Shown: piece after piece, positions 50,779 to 61,039 of the stretch | Layout: each line of letters opens with the position of its first letter | Position numbering within the stretch: position 1 is the stretch's first letter | NCBI RefSeq assembly: GCF_002104995.1 | Contig: NW_024468249.1 | Span: 3,038,001-3,102,000, forward strand | From: Linderina pennispora | Taxonomy: Eukaryota > Kickxellomycota > Kickxellomycetes > Kickxellales > Kickxellaceae | Direction: 5' to 3' | Length of the DNA: 64,000 nt | Translations under genes and position numbers: made by a program | The notes under the pieces: generated by a model | What the model was told of the DNA's origin: nothing | The model's database searches: none | Seen by the model: only the letters and a program-made list of their open reading frames with translations

Positions 50779-52302
50779 ATGTCTGTGAATTCTCCCGCAT
50801 CTCCACCCGCAGTGCTCACAATCGCTGGCAGCGACAGTGGTGGCGGCGCTGGTATCCAGGCCGATCTGAAGACCTTCATGGCGCACGCCACCTACGGGCT
50901 CTCAGCCGTCGTCGCCCTGACGGCCCAGAACACGCAATCGGTGCAGTCGGTGTTTGCCGTGCCGCCCTCGATGATCTCGGAGCAGCTTGATGCAGTCTTC
51001 TCTGACATCAGCATCAAGGCCGCCAAGACTGGCATGCTGATGGACTGCGCAACCATCGAGGCCGTGGTCAATGCCTGGAAGCGCAATGCACCCGGAATCC
51101 CCCTGGTCGTGGATCCAGTCATGGTGGCGACTTCTGGCGGCCGTCTGCTCAAGGAAGACGCCATCGATGCGCTGCGCCAGAAGCTGCTGCCCTTGGCGAC
51201 ATTGGTGACGCCGAATCTGCGCGAGGCCGAGGTTCTTCTTGATATGCCAGAGCACTCAATCGAGACCATTGAGGAGATGCAGGTGGCGGGCCGCGAGATT
51301 GGCCAGCGGTTTGGAGTCCCCGTGGTGGTGGTCAAGGGCGGGCATCTGGCGAATGGGCCGATTGTGGATGTGGTATTTGAGAGCAAGTCGCAGGAGACCA
51401 CCTGTATTGAGAACCCGCGCGTTGCATCCACCAGCACCCACGGCACCGGATGCACGCTCAGCGCTGCCATTGCCGCCAATCTGGCCAAGGACATGGCGCC
51501 CCTGGATGCCGTCCGATATGCCATCAAATATGTTAATCAGGCGATCCAGGCCGCCTACCCGGTGGGCCACGGCCACGGCCCAGTCAACCACGCCTATGCA
51601 CTGACGTCTTTGGCAATCCCGCCGCCAACCGTGCAAACCCCCTATCCATTCACGGCCTACCTGAAAGCCCACTCCAACGGCTTGTGGGACAAGTACATCC
51701 GCCACGCCTTTGTGCGCCAAGCCGGCACGGGCACGCTGCGCCGTCCGGCCTTCATTTACTATCTGAAGCAAGACTACATCTACCTGAAGCATTATGCACG
51801 CACCAACGCCCTGGCCGCGTTCAAAAGCGACACGATGCGGGAGATCGGCGGCATGGCCGACATTGCCCTGGGGTGTGCGCGTGAAAGCGAGCTGCATGTC
51901 AAAATGTGCAGCGACTGGGGCATCTCCAGGGAGGAGATGGAGAACGAGCAGGAAAGCTGGGCCAGCGTCGCTTACACCCGCTATATTCTCGACAAGGGCA
52001 CCTCCAGCGACCTCCTCGAGCTGCTTGTCGCCATGTATCCGTGCCTGCTTGGCTACGGCGAGGCCGCTGTGTGCCAGGCAGAGGACCCGGAGACTGTCAC
52101 GGAGGGCAATGAGTACTGGCCGTGGATCAGCAACTACGCCGATGCGCATTTCCAGGACGCCGTAAGAAAGGGCAGGCAGCAGATTGAGGACCTGGTGCAG
52201 CAGGAGCAGCCGTCCCAGGCCCGCCTAAACCGCCTGCTCAAGACCTTTGTCGACACGACTGCGCTGGAGATCAAGTTCTGGGACTCGGCGCTGGAGGTCT
52301 GA
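50779..52302 (+). CDS. THI20: hydroxymethylpyrimidine (phosphate) kinase fused to a TENA/thiaminase II domain
   Basis: Fungal Thi20/21-type enzyme. The N-terminal ribokinase-like domain (about 12-275) phosphorylates HMP and HMP-P: AGSDSGGGAGIQADLKTF, GLSAVVALTAQNT, VVDPVMVATSG, LVTPNLREAE and the anion-hole motif STHGTGCTLSAAIAANL. The C-terminal domain (about 295-505) is the TENA/THI-4 fold, with the Cys/Glu active-site region SYTRYIL..-type replaced here by SVAYTRYILDKG, and YPCLLGYGE as the common late motif. It salvages or hydrolyses thiamine-related pyrimidines. 507 residues, unbroken. It shares a short divergent promoter with THI6. Confidence 0.95.
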   Translation: MSVNSPASPPAVLTIAGSDSGGGAGIQADLKTFMAHATYGLSAVVALTAQNTQSVQSVFAVPPSMISEQLDAVFSDISIKAAKTGMLMDCATIEAVVNAWKRNAPGIPLVVDPVMVATSGGRLLKEDAIDALRQKLLPLATLVTPNLREAEVLLDMPEHSIETIEEMQVAGREIGQRFGVPVVVVKGGHLANGPIVDVVFESKSQETTCIENPRVASTSTHGTGCTLSAAIAANLAKDMAPLDAVRYAIKYVNQAIQAAYPVGHGHGPVNHAYALTSLAIPPPTVQTPYPFTAYLKAHSNGLWDKYIRHAFVRQAGTGTLRRPAFIYYLKQDYIYLKHYARTNALAAFKSDTMREIGGMADIALGCARESELHVKMCSDWGISREEMENEQESWASVAYTRYILDKGTSSDLLELLVAMYPCLLGYGEAAVCQAEDPETVTEGNEYWPWISNYADAHFQDAVRKGRQQIEDLVQQEQPSQARLNRLLKTFVDTTALEIKFWDSALEV

Positions 52303-53045
52303 ATGCATTTTTTGTTTGTACGAGATTGCCAACCAGGATGTGCGCTCGAAAGCAGACAATATAGTGCAAGCATGCACAAATGTATGGATGGGTGCTCTAT
52401 TTGGGCTTGGACAATTCGCGCCTTTGTCCACAAATGAGATAATCGGCTTTTCTTGCATTCTGGCATTGTTTGCTGCGAGCTAAAGTGTGAAATGTGCCCG
52501 ACACTATATCTCTGGTGTTCTTGTGGGGAGAGGTTTTGCAGGCTAGCCTGCGTGCTATTTTTGAACCCGGAAACTGCCAGGCTGTGGTAAACGAGAACCG
52601 CGCTCCCCGTGGTTTCCTTGAAATTCACAGTGCACGGCTTTAGGGGAATAGCGGAATCACTCCACCTGGGGATGCCTGTTGCACAGAGACCGTGGTACGT
52701 GTCTCGTTCTTGCTTCTCGGATTGTCCCTGCAATTTTTAGAGCACCAGTATGGCCGTGCGGGCGTTTGGACGCAGTGCCAGAAAAGACTATTTTTTCTCT
52801 AAAGGAGAGTGGATTTTTTGCGAAGCGCGCGCCGGGTGATCATGGATTTACCCAAGCGACATAAGAACAGAGGGGGAGAAAATATACGCCAGGCCATGAC
52901 AAATTGCCCACCTTTTGCTTTTTTTCTCCCCTTTTTATTCCCTTTTATTTCAAAGACACCTTTTATTTAGCCCTATACCCTTTTATTCCTTTTCTTTCAC
53001 CAAACCCCCGTACCTGTACATATATACCTTATATAAAAAAGCAAA
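52303..53045. other. intergenic
   Basis: About 740 bp between THI20 and the Byr4-like gene, ending in a long T/C-rich leader (52,910-53,040). No gene supported. Confidence 0.6.
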
Positions 53046-54230
53046 ATGGACCTGAAGAACGACCTGTCGCGGTGGATGGAGTCGCCAGAGGACGATGACG
53101 GTGACGACTACGGGCTGATTATTGACCACTCACTCACAGAAGCCGCGCTGCCGCCAATGCCCACGCTTCCGGTCGACATGCCACGGCTCAGAACACCGCC
53201 GCCGGCTGCCGCACAGCTGGGGCACTTGCCGCCGTCAGCGCAGCTTGGGCTGATGCCGCCCTCGACGCAGCTCAGTCTAATGCCGCCTGCAGTGTCACCG
53301 CGGAGCATACTCCCGCAGAACCTGCCGCTGATACAGCCGGCAGCGAAAAAGCCGCAGACGCTGCTGGACAAGTACGTGGAAAACGACGACGAAGACTACA
53401 ATGACCTGGTGCTGCCGAACGAAGCCGACCAGCTGGACTCGCACCTGGCTGCACTGAAGACGCCGCGTAGGCGGATCCCCTCATGGCCACGCAACTCGGA
53501 ATCGCTGTTATCCGGCGCTACCGCCGTCTCCCCGTCGAAGCCTGCCAGCGAAAAGGCTGCGCACTCGCGGCCCATGTCTTTGGGCCTGGGCATAAGCACG
53601 CCCGAAAATGCGCACCGGGTGCCGTCGGCCAGGCAGCGCGTGCTAGAGTGGCAGCTCAAGGGGAAGCAGGAGGCGAGCCACAAGCCGCGCCGGCCGATGC
53701 TTATCCGCAACATGTCGCGGGGCAACGAGCCGGTGGTCATCGGGTGCATGCGGTACGACCCGGTGGGCCGCATGTGGGTGGGCAATGACGAGGAGGGCAC
53801 GCGGATTTCCAGCGCCATTGCTGAGTCTGATCGGCAGCTGCGGTCACGTGGGCTGATCCGCAACGAGCCGCTGGACTCGCGCAAGCTCGCGCGCAAAATC
53901 TCGGCCCGCTCTGGCGGCAGCCCACGCAGTGACGAGGGCGAGGAGCCCGTGGACCCGAAGCCCAGGCCCGTGTTTGACCCGCAGAATCTGCGCTGGATTG
54001 ATCCAAACGAGCACAAAGGCGACCCGCTGCACGACCCGTTCTGGAACATCCCCGACCTGCCGGTTGACCCGGCCCGTGCTGACAAGATGCGGTCGCGCAG
54101 CAGATCCGAGGCCGTCTCCATGGCCAACGTCTTTGCACTGACCGACGAGCAGCGCCAGACCTTTGCTCACGAGAGCAAAGAGTACGGGGCGTTTGCACGG
54201 CGGTGGTTCCCCAAGACCACCGCAGCCTAA
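53046..54230 (+). CDS. Byr4/Bfa1-like component of the septation/mitotic-exit GAP
   Basis: Byr4 (fission yeast) or Bfa1 (budding yeast) pairs with Cdc16/Bub2 to restrain the GTPase Spg1/Tem1. 394 residues, largely disordered and rich in Pro, Ser and Arg. Family-like blocks are an acidic DKYVENDDEDYNDLVLP near residue 110 and two repeats of the 'phi-x-a-D-P-x-x-x-x-W' type: MRYDPVGRMWVG near 233 and VFDPQNLRWIDPNEHKG near 312. The second is followed by DPFWNIPDLP, the counterpart of the DPF.dI.DL core of Bfa1. The C-terminus has a GAFARRWFP motif. The protein is shorter than the yeast relatives (about 570-670). Confidence 0.75.
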   Translation: MDLKNDLSRWMESPEDDDGDDYGLIIDHSLTEAALPPMPTLPVDMPRLRTPPPAAAQLGHLPPSAQLGLMPPSTQLSLMPPAVSPRSILPQNLPLIQPAAKKPQTLLDKYVENDDEDYNDLVLPNEADQLDSHLAALKTPRRRIPSWPRNSESLLSGATAVSPSKPASEKAAHSRPMSLGLGISTPENAHRVPSARQRVLEWQLKGKQEASHKPRRPMLIRNMSRGNEPVVIGCMRYDPVGRMWVGNDEEGTRISSAIAESDRQLRSRGLIRNEPLDSRKLARKISARSGGSPRSDEGEEPVDPKPRPVFDPQNLRWIDPNEHKGDPLHDPFWNIPDLPVDPARADKMRSRSRSEAVSMANVFALTDEQRQTFAHESKEYGAFARRWFPKTTAA

Positions 54231-54313
54231 CCACTATACATTATCCCCCACTAAGCGTTCTACATGCAACCTGTCTATTGTTCTCACTAAAAAGCCTGAT
54301 AAAAACCGTCTCT

Positions 54314-54889
54314 TCAGCTGGTCTTTGCCTTGAGCAAATCAACAAACTTGCTCTTGGACATTTCTGCCACCCGCTCGGTGCGGCGGCTCGGAATGGTCTC
54401 GATCTGGTCCAGCTCCGTCTGCTGCGCCTTGACCACATTGAACAGCTTCACCACGCCCCGGGTCGCCACCTTCCGCAGCTTCCGCTCGTAGTCAAACCCC
54501 TCCATTGTCGGAATCACCCGGTCCTTGCTCAGCAGCATCCGCTTCTCGTGCACCAGCGCCTTGCGCGCACGGTAGCTCAGCAGCTCATCCTTGATCTGCT
54601 GCTCGCGTGTGCGGTCCTTGGCCATGATTGGCGCCGCAGAGGGCGTCGTCTGGCCCAGGATCGATGTGAGGATAGTCGAGAACTCTTGCGCGTCAGCATC
54701 GTGCTTCTTGCTCTTCTTGCTCTCCTTTGTCATCTTGTCGTACTCTGAGTCTGACCCAGAGTCGCTGCCACTGGTGCCCACCTCGCTATCCGACGCCGAG
54801 CTCGCCTCTGCGACTTCTGTGGCCTTTTGGACCTTTGCTGTCAGCTTGCCCTTGGCCGTGCCGCTGCGAGTACGCTTTGTGGGTGCCAT
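54314..54889 (-). CDS. RRP15: RRP15-like ribosome biogenesis protein
   Basis: Nucleolar factor for 60S maturation (27S pre-rRNA processing in yeast). 191 residues from the ATG at 54889 ([15 protein letters not shown]), chosen because the frame upstream is a hydrophobic non-conserved stretch. It has a basic, then Ser/Asp-rich head. The family core follows: [11 protein letters not shown] near 95, the Arg/Lys-rich helix with [14 protein letters not shown], and the hallmark [20 protein letters not shown] near 145 with QQTELDQIE after it. It is convergent with the Byr4-like gene (83 bp apart). Confidence 0.88.
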   Translation of the reverse strand: MAPTKRTRSGTAKGKLTAKVQKATEVAEASSASDSEVGTSGSDSGSDSEYDKMTKESKKSKKHDADAQEFSTILTSILGQTTPSAAPIMAKDRTREQQIKDELLSYRARKALVHEKRMLLSKDRVIPTMEGFDYERKLRKVATRGVVKLFNVVKAQQTELDQIETIPSRRTERVAEMSKSKFVDLLKAKTS

Positions 54890-55205
54890 GCCTTTTTTAT
54901 GTGTATTAGAGGTGAATGAGGACGCGAATGAGAGAAAAAAAAAAAAAAGAAAGAGGGGAGCTGGCAAAAGAAACGCCAAAGAAAAAAGCATTTTATACTC
55001 TGATCCCACTAATCACCCGATCAGGCGAAAATGTTGGCTGAAAAACGACTGCCTTGCGCTGGACCGCCAGGCACTCTTTTGCGTCCAAAAAACCACACTT
55101 TTTCGTTCTTTACGCGTGTTTACAAGGTACAATTCTCTCTTCTCAATCCGGCCCCTCAATTCAATCACATACGCAGGACAGCTAACTCTTCGGATCTTTT
55201 TTAGA
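54890..55205. other. divergent promoter between RRP15 and RPB10
   Basis: 316 bp between the starts of two growth-related genes. It includes an A-run of about 15 at 54940-54955, the poly(dA:dT) type of element common upstream of ribosome-biogenesis genes. Confidence 0.65.
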
Positions 55206-55424
55206 ATGATTATCCCGGTGCGCTGCTTTACTTGCGGAAAGGTCGTTGGCAACAAGTGGGAAACCTACCTGGAGCTCCTGCAGAAGGACTACACAGACAG
55301 CGAGGCCCTCGATGCCCTGGGTCTGAAGCGCTACTGCTGCCGCCGTATGGTGCTGACCCACGTCGACCTGATCGAGAAGCTGCTGCAGTACAACCCGCTC
55401 GAGAAGAGACGCACACTCGGGTGA
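55206..55424 (+). CDS. RPB10: RNA polymerase subunit RPABC5 (Rpb10)
   Basis: Small zinc subunit shared by RNA polymerases I, II and III. 72 residues from the ATG at 55206. The invariant start [19 protein letters not shown] has the first Cys pair (CFTC), and RYCCRRM supplies the second. [12 protein letters not shown] closes the protein. The length is normal for the family. It stands head-to-head with RRP15. Confidence 0.98.
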   Translation: MIIPVRCFTCGKVVGNKWETYLELLQKDYTDSEALDALGLKRYCCRRMVLTHVDLIEKLLQYNPLEKRRTLG

Positions 55425-55504
55425 ACAAAACTAGACCAGAAAATCTGGGTGCCTTGATTTCTAGCTGTAGTAAATATATTCTGTGTTTTCCACCCCCTTG
55501 GCTC

Positions 55505-55891
55505 TTAAAAGAACATGCCGCCAGAGCTACTAGGACCCTGCTGGCTGGTGGGCTCTGGCTTGCTGGTAGCTGGTGCGACCGGCTCTGGTTCGGCTGGCTT
55601 CAGCTCCTTGATCTTGTCCTGCAAATCGTCGATTTTGACGTAGGCGTCAGCCGTGTACGCATCGAATTCCTGCTTTTGCGTCAGCCGAACGTATGCAACC
55701 AGGGCCAGTGCTGACCAGAGTGTGTAGTCGCGGAAGAACTCGCGGATCGTGGACCGCTTCCATGTAAAGTGCTTGCGCCAGTTATTGTAGCTGCGCCATT
55801 GCTGCTTGGCCGTCTCCTCGTAGCCGGCCTTGGAGGCATAGTGTCTGGCTGCGGTCGTAGAGAACTGTCGGGCAAGCACGGCGCGGTTCAT
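55505..55891 (-). CDS. small mitochondrial inner-membrane-type protein, unrecognised
   Basis: 128 residues. The first 20 (MNRAVLARQFSTTAARHYAS) form a typical mitochondrial presequence with Arg and Ser and no acids. A mature part with a Trp-rich amphipathic stretch (WRSYNNWRKHFTWKR) precedes one membrane segment (LWSALALVAYVRL). A helical charged region (VKIDDLQDKIKELKPA) and a Pro/Ser-rich end follow. This layout suits a small subunit or assembly factor of a respiratory complex, but I cannot name it. It is convergent with RPB10, 80 bp apart. Confidence 0.65.
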   Translation of the reverse strand: MNRAVLARQFSTTAARHYASKAGYEETAKQQWRSYNNWRKHFTWKRSTIREFFRDYTLWSALALVAYVRLTQKQEFDAYTADAYVKIDDLQDKIKELKPAEPEPVAPATSKPEPTSQQGPSSSGGMFF

Positions 55892-56126
55892 TTTGTGGGC
55901 TGTGCCAATTGTAGAATGTGGAATTGTTCGCAGATAAAAAGATAAAAAAGAAGGGCTTGATTGACCCGTTCAGCCAATGCCTATTTCCGAACCTGCCAGG
56001 CATTGACGTGTTTATACGCTTAAAAACGAGCATGCGCTGCACTATTCAGAAAACCCGTAAACACCATCTTCTTTCGCTCCTCGCACTTTGCTTCATTATT
56101 TTGCGTTTTATATTATTGTGAAAACC

Positions 56127-58707
56127 ATGCCACGACGGTTGCAGGCTGGCACGTCGTTCCGCCTGCGCCTGGGTGACACCACCTCGCAGCCCAGCTACAA
56201 CTCGGTTGAACCATACATGGAAATAGCCGACGACAAGAATCCGGTCTGCGCGTATTTCGAAATAGTGACACTGCGAAGCCTGCTTCTGGAGCACGTCAGC
56301 GTCGTGCTGTCCTCGACACAGCTGCACTCGCCTGACGTGCAAATCAACCTCATAGCCCCGCTGTGGCAAGCCATCCGGGACAGATGCGGAGTATGGCGTC
56401 GCGGCGACATGCGGCATACGCAGGAAGCCATCACCTCAGAGACCCTCAGCGGACCTTTGGTCAGCGCCGCCATGCTGTACGCGGCATTGGCCAACCGCGA
56501 CTACTTTCTGGTACTGGCCAGCGCCGGACAGTCGCAGGCCGAGCAGCACCAGAGCCGCGCGGAGGTGGCAGAGACCATCGCCATCATGTGTGTCAAGGCG
56601 CTGCACAAGCTGGGCAAGCGGGATCTGGAAAACGCCCTGTGCACCAAGTTCTCGCCGATCGACCTGGACAGCATGCGCCTGGAGATGGCCAATGCAATGC
56701 ACAACTCGAATGCCACCGTCAGCGAATGGCAGCTGCCGAATCCTGTGCGCGGCGAGCAGCACATGTCGCTGATGTCAGCTGAGCACCGTGTGCGGGTTTA
56801 CCGGCTGGGCAGGGCCGGTGACGTCGTTGATGACAGTGGCTCCCATACGCCCACGCAGAGAACCTGGGGCTCGGGTATCATGGGCGGCTGGTCGACTCCT
56901 GCCACGGAGCTCGCGCAGATCTACTTGGGGAGCAGGTCGCGGCTGGTGGTGGAGCGGGCACTGGAAGTGGCTATTCGCAGCGAAGCCAAAAGGTTCACTG
57001 CACAAAAGGTCGTTGGCGATGTCGTCCAGCTGCTGTGGGACGGCACATTGCACTGGAAGGGGTACCAGTGTGTCTGTATAGCGCAGCCATCAGCGAACAC
57101 CCCAGCTGAGCCTGGCCCACCCCCGCGCAGACTGTCCGATGCAGTCTTGACGATTGCGCGCAGGGACAGCAGCAGGAGCAATGCGTCGGTGGGTCTGGCC
57201 GACGATATCCACGATATGCTGGACCCACTGCTACCTCAGGTCTCCCGGCCACCACACAGAACATGGCAGGCTAGGCTGGAAAAGCAGCTGGCGTCGATAC
57301 TGAGCCCGCTGCGGATCCCCATGTTTGAAAACATCCTGACCATGGTTCACGCGTTTTTCTTTTTGGTGCTGTACTCGACCGTATCAATGCGCCGCCAGCC
57401 CGCCCTGAGCGCCGAAGAGCTGGTCCTGCACATCTGCGTGCTCGCCTATATTGCCGACGAAATCCGCCAGTGCATGGAGAACGGCATTGTGGTGTACATC
57501 AAGAGCGTGTGGAATGTTCTTGACATCACGATTTACTCGATTTTTTCTGCCTTCTTTATCCTGCGCATCCGCAGCTGGTACACGGGCTCCGATGACGACC
57601 TCGACAAGGCATATGATGTCCTGGCATTGAACGCCGCCATGATGTGGCCACGCCTGTTTGCTGTGCTCGACCAGTTTGAGTTCTGCGGCACCATCATTAT
57701 CCAGGTGCGCCGGATTATCGCTGGCACCAGTCTGTTTTTCGCCCTGCTCCTAGTCTTCATCATCGGCTTCTTCCAGACCTTCTATGCGCTGGGCAGCCGC
57801 CACAACAAGCTGGCAGCCTCCGAGATCTCGGGTCTGATGGCGCGGATCTTCTTTGGCTCTGCAGTCATTGGCTGGGACCGATACGACCTTGTTTGGCCCG
57901 CACGTCGGTCTGTTCGCCATGGGCACGTATATCGCCGTGTCCATGCTCATCCTGTACAATATCCTTATCGGTGTCATCAACCAGTGCATGGTTGAGATCA
58001 CCGAGAACTCGTCCCAGGAGTTCCGGTTCCTGTACACCATGCGCGTCACCGAATACGTCAGCGCCAAGCAGACGTACCCGTGTGTGCCTCCCCTCAATCT
58101 TTTGCAGATTGGCGTCTTCTGGCCGCTGCGCAAGACAGCCATCTCCACACGCACTTTTGCGCTGCTTCGCTCCACCACCCTGCTTATTGCCTACGCCCCA
58201 CACCTGGTCCTCTACTGCCTCTACAAAACCGTCGGCCGCTGGTGGCGCGCAAAGTCTGGCATGCACCGCAAAGCCCTGCGTGCCGAGTGCTTCCTGGCCG
58301 AGCGCGAACTGGCCCTTATTAAAATCGACAAGTCCGATATCGACGAATTCGCCTTTGCCAACGACACCGACACCTAGCGACGATTCCGCCACCAATACCC
58401 GGAAATTATCGGGTGCAGTAAAGCAGGATAGGCGCCGTGCTGTCTCGCCGTCGAACCCAGCGTCTCCCAAGAGCCTCGGGAAGCTGTCGGATGAGCGGCA
58501 TGGCAGGGGCTGGGCAAGCTTCTTGAGCGCTTGGAGCTCGCAGAGGAAGGAGCGGTCCGCCGGTGAGCCCCGGGTGGCCCACAGGCTGCCCAAGCCACGG
58601 CTGATACCGAACGCAGGCTGGCGGAGCTGGATGCGCGTATGGCGGATATAAACAGCCAGCTCGCCACAATCACACGTCTGCTAAAGCCCGTGATTCAGGA
58701 CGATTGA
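56127..58707 (+). CDS. TRPY/Yvc1-like vacuolar cation channel; five frame breaks in the 3' third
   Basis: Calcium-permeable TRP channel of the fungal vacuole (family knowledge). From the ATG at 56127 the long cytosolic N-terminus contains HKLGKRDLENALCTKFSPIDLDSMRLE and, further on, QLLWDGTLHWKGYQ, as in Yvc1. Membrane helices follow (FENILTMVHAFFFLVLYS; VWNVLDITIYSIFSAFFIL; LLVFIIGFFQTFYALGS) and then the pore and last helix (MGTYIAVSMLILYNILIGVINQ). The frame changes at 57891 between WDRYDL and FGPHVGLF, inside the pore region. Further breaks near 58375, 58506 (two bases), 58563 and 58582 (two bases) lead to a coiled-coil end (ERRLAELDARMADINSQL) and a TGA at 58707. Removing 7 bases gives 857 residues. 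The unrepaired frame after the pore could also end at 58375. Confidence 0.8.
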
Positions 58708-59508
58708 GGATCAATCGCACTTTCTGCCAACATATGGCTTTGCCATTATGATTAGCGCCAATGCCCATCGCCGCGCCCCTTCGGAGCCCGCTGCCGGTAC
58801 TTCTTTTCGCTGGATAGGTGGGGCGCAGTAGGCAATACATGGAGCATTATCTAGGAGCAACTGCATCACAATAATGGGCGGTAAAGTAGGAATAGACAAG
58901 GACGCAGTGGTTTTTTCTGATACCTGTTGCCCGAATAGCACTGCAGAGCAGATCAGCAATAAAAATTGCATACCTGCGACCCGCTGCACATGACGCAGCA
59001 TGCAATGCTCTAGTGGCTCTCTCGCTGCTTTGTCCTGGTGTTCGCCGGAGCAAGCTCTACCGAGCTCACATGCTCCCTCTATAATGCACAAGTGCAAATC
59101 CTACTGCTCTGCCCACCCTGGTATTCTACTTGCCTGTACTAGAGCAATTTTATCTGCGCCTCTTCCACGCATGTAAGCCTCATTTTGGCAACAACAGGCA
59201 GAGGCAGCACTGCACATACAACGATGAAAAGCGCACTTTTCCGATTTCTTTCTGTCTTGTGAGGCGTAGCAAGCATCAGGATTTTGAGAAATAGCCCCCG
59301 ACCACTGGCTGCATAATAAATTGCTGCCCAGTTCCCTTCTAACCTTCCCCCTACCTTTGCCCCTAAAACGCTAACCTGCTGTCCCTCTTTCTCTCTCCCT
59401 TTTTCAATACCACCAGCCTCGTATTTTAGTTGTTTTTCCAAAACCGCGCCCCCTCGTTACTTTTTTCTGTACAGACAATATCCGTCCTTCGACCGCTTTT
59501 TCCTGGCA
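58708..59508. other. intergenic
   Basis: 800 bp. Pyrimidine-rich leader before the ELO gene (59,340-59,500). Minus-strand open frames here have no recognisable features. Confidence 0.55.
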
Positions 59509-60321
59509 ATGCTTGAGGCGTATCCGACACCGCAGGAGATCACTGTGTCCCCGGATTCGTTTGCGCTGGGATGGCTCTACCCGTACGCCATGCACTGGAA
59601 AATGCCGTTGTTTCTTGCGCTCACATATCTCATGCTAATCAGCCGGATCAACCCACAAAAGTCCAATGTCTCGCGGACTCCTTTGCATCGGGCGCAATCG
59701 CCGCTGTTCAAAAACATGGTCATTCTGCACAACATCATCCTGGCAGCATACTCGCTGTGGACGTTTGTTTCAATGGTCTATGGCCTCGCCGTCAATCTGT
59801 CCACGTACGGCTGGCGCGACGGGATCTGCGACACAGGGTTTACAATGTGGAACAACTCGCTGTTCCAGCTGTCGTTTTACTTTTATCTGTCAAAGTACTA
59901 CGAGTTCATTGACACCCTGATCATCATCTATAAGGGCCGCCGTGCCAGCCTCTTGCAGATGTACCATCACGCCGGTGCCGTTCTGACCATGTGGGCCGGG
60001 TGCTATTACACTGCCGTGCCGATTACCTTCTTTGTTATCACAAACTCGCTGATCCACACGTGGATGTATGTTTTCTACGCCCTGACTGCTGCAGGAATCA
60101 AGCCGCCTGGCAAAAAGCTGCTGACGAGCAGCCAGATATTCCAATTTGTCTTTGGGATCTCAATTTGCTTCTTCTATCTGTTCTACCCTGGATGCCAGAA
60201 TGACCGCCAGAAAATCGCCATTTACATGAATCTCGCCTACATCTTCCCGCTCCTGGGGCTGTTTGTGTCGTTTTTCACCAGGACATACCGGAGGAGAGAG
60301 AACAAGCCCAAGACCTTGTAG
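59509..60321 (+). CDS. ELO-family fatty acid elongase (3-ketoacyl-CoA synthase)
   Basis: ER membrane condensing enzyme for very-long-chain or polyunsaturated fatty acids. 270 residues with about seven membrane segments. Family motifs in order: KYYEFIDTLIIIYKG near 130, the catalytic histidine box as LLQMYHHAGA near 150, NSLIHTWMYVFYAL near 180, and the late helix SQIFQFVFGISICFFY. The Q-x-x-HH form of the box is that of elongases acting on polyunsaturated chains, whereas saturated/monounsaturated ones usually have HxxHH; this is only a hint at substrate. A C-terminal lysine-rich tail (RRRENKPKTL) may be an ER retrieval signal. Confidence 0.93.
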   Translation: MLEAYPTPQEITVSPDSFALGWLYPYAMHWKMPLFLALTYLMLISRINPQKSNVSRTPLHRAQSPLFKNMVILHNIILAAYSLWTFVSMVYGLAVNLSTYGWRDGICDTGFTMWNNSLFQLSFYFYLSKYYEFIDTLIIIYKGRRASLLQMYHHAGAVLTMWAGCYYTAVPITFFVITNSLIHTWMYVFYALTAAGIKPPGKKLLTSSQIFQFVFGISICFFYLFYPGCQNDRQKIAIYMNLAYIFPLLGLFVSFFTRTYRRRENKPKTL

Positions 60322-60459
60322 GCTCCCACATTTTTAAATATATTTTCGGTATCAGTAGCTGCACTTGGCATGTCTTTATAGGCTGTGTTCCTTTATTTGA
60401 TAGCGGGCAATGTGGAAACGGATGCTGAAGCAGGAGTATAAGAAATGAACCGGCATTTC

Positions 60460-61039
60460 CTAGGCGAGAGCAAACTCCTGAGTTGAGTAGCCATTGTCAT
60501 GGCCAAACCCAACAATATTATAGTCGCCAATGAGGTTCTTGAAGTGGCCAGGGCTCTTAACCCATCCCATCCATGACAGCTGTGACATCCGGGTAGTCCT
60601 GGGCGACATTCTCGGCAACTCCGCTCCAGTCGATACCGGACTGTGAGCAGCGATCTCCCAGAGACCCAGCCGAATCGTCGTGCGTCATCTGGCGAACCGA
60701 GCTCTGGTAGTTCGAGTGTCTCTGCGCCATGTCATTGAGGCGCTCGTCAATCTTGAGTGGCGACCGACCGTTCTCGGCACGCACAGCGTTGACTTGCCGA
60801 AGCATCTCCTCGTGCCAGTTACTGCTCGAGAAGGATGTCGATGGACCACTGTTGTAGCCAGTGTCAGCGTATGAGGGAGCAGAGGTGTTTCCGTGCTTGC
60901 TCGGACCAGAGGGGCCGTTCGACTTGTACTCTTCGTAGTGACGCCCCGCCAAGCTGTCAACAGCTGCAATGGGTGCGGCACCGGTCAGGGACCCCAGGAG
61001 GGCAGAAGCAAGAATGAGGGTCGAGGTAATGCTAACCAT
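60460..61039 (-). CDS. secreted CAP-domain (SCP/PR-1) protein; one frame break
   Basis: CAP-superfamily secreted protein; fungal members bind sterols or lipids (family knowledge). Signal peptide at 1-20 (VSITSTLILASALLGSLTGA). A Ser/Gly/Pro-rich spacer precedes the CAP domain from about 80: MLRQVNAVRAENGRSPLKID, DMAQRHSNYQ and MTHDD (His/Glu-type cleft residue), then WSGVAENVAQDYPD. The frame then stops after VMDGMG. Dropping one base of the GGG at about 60566-60570 gives DGWVKSPGHFKNLIG.. and NIVGFGHDNGYS, the conserved W..SPGH..N and strand motifs, with a TAG at 60460 and 192 residues in all. A TATAAAA box lies about 200 bp upstream on the minus strand (61238-61244). Confidence 0.85.

Noticed and set aside
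58562-58584. A possible 22-nt intron (GTGAGC..CCACAG) in the channel tail
   Set aside because: Ends look canonical, but removing it puts the following coiled-coil coding in the wrong frame, and such an intron would be far shorter than the 71, 129 and 223 bp introns seen elsewhere.
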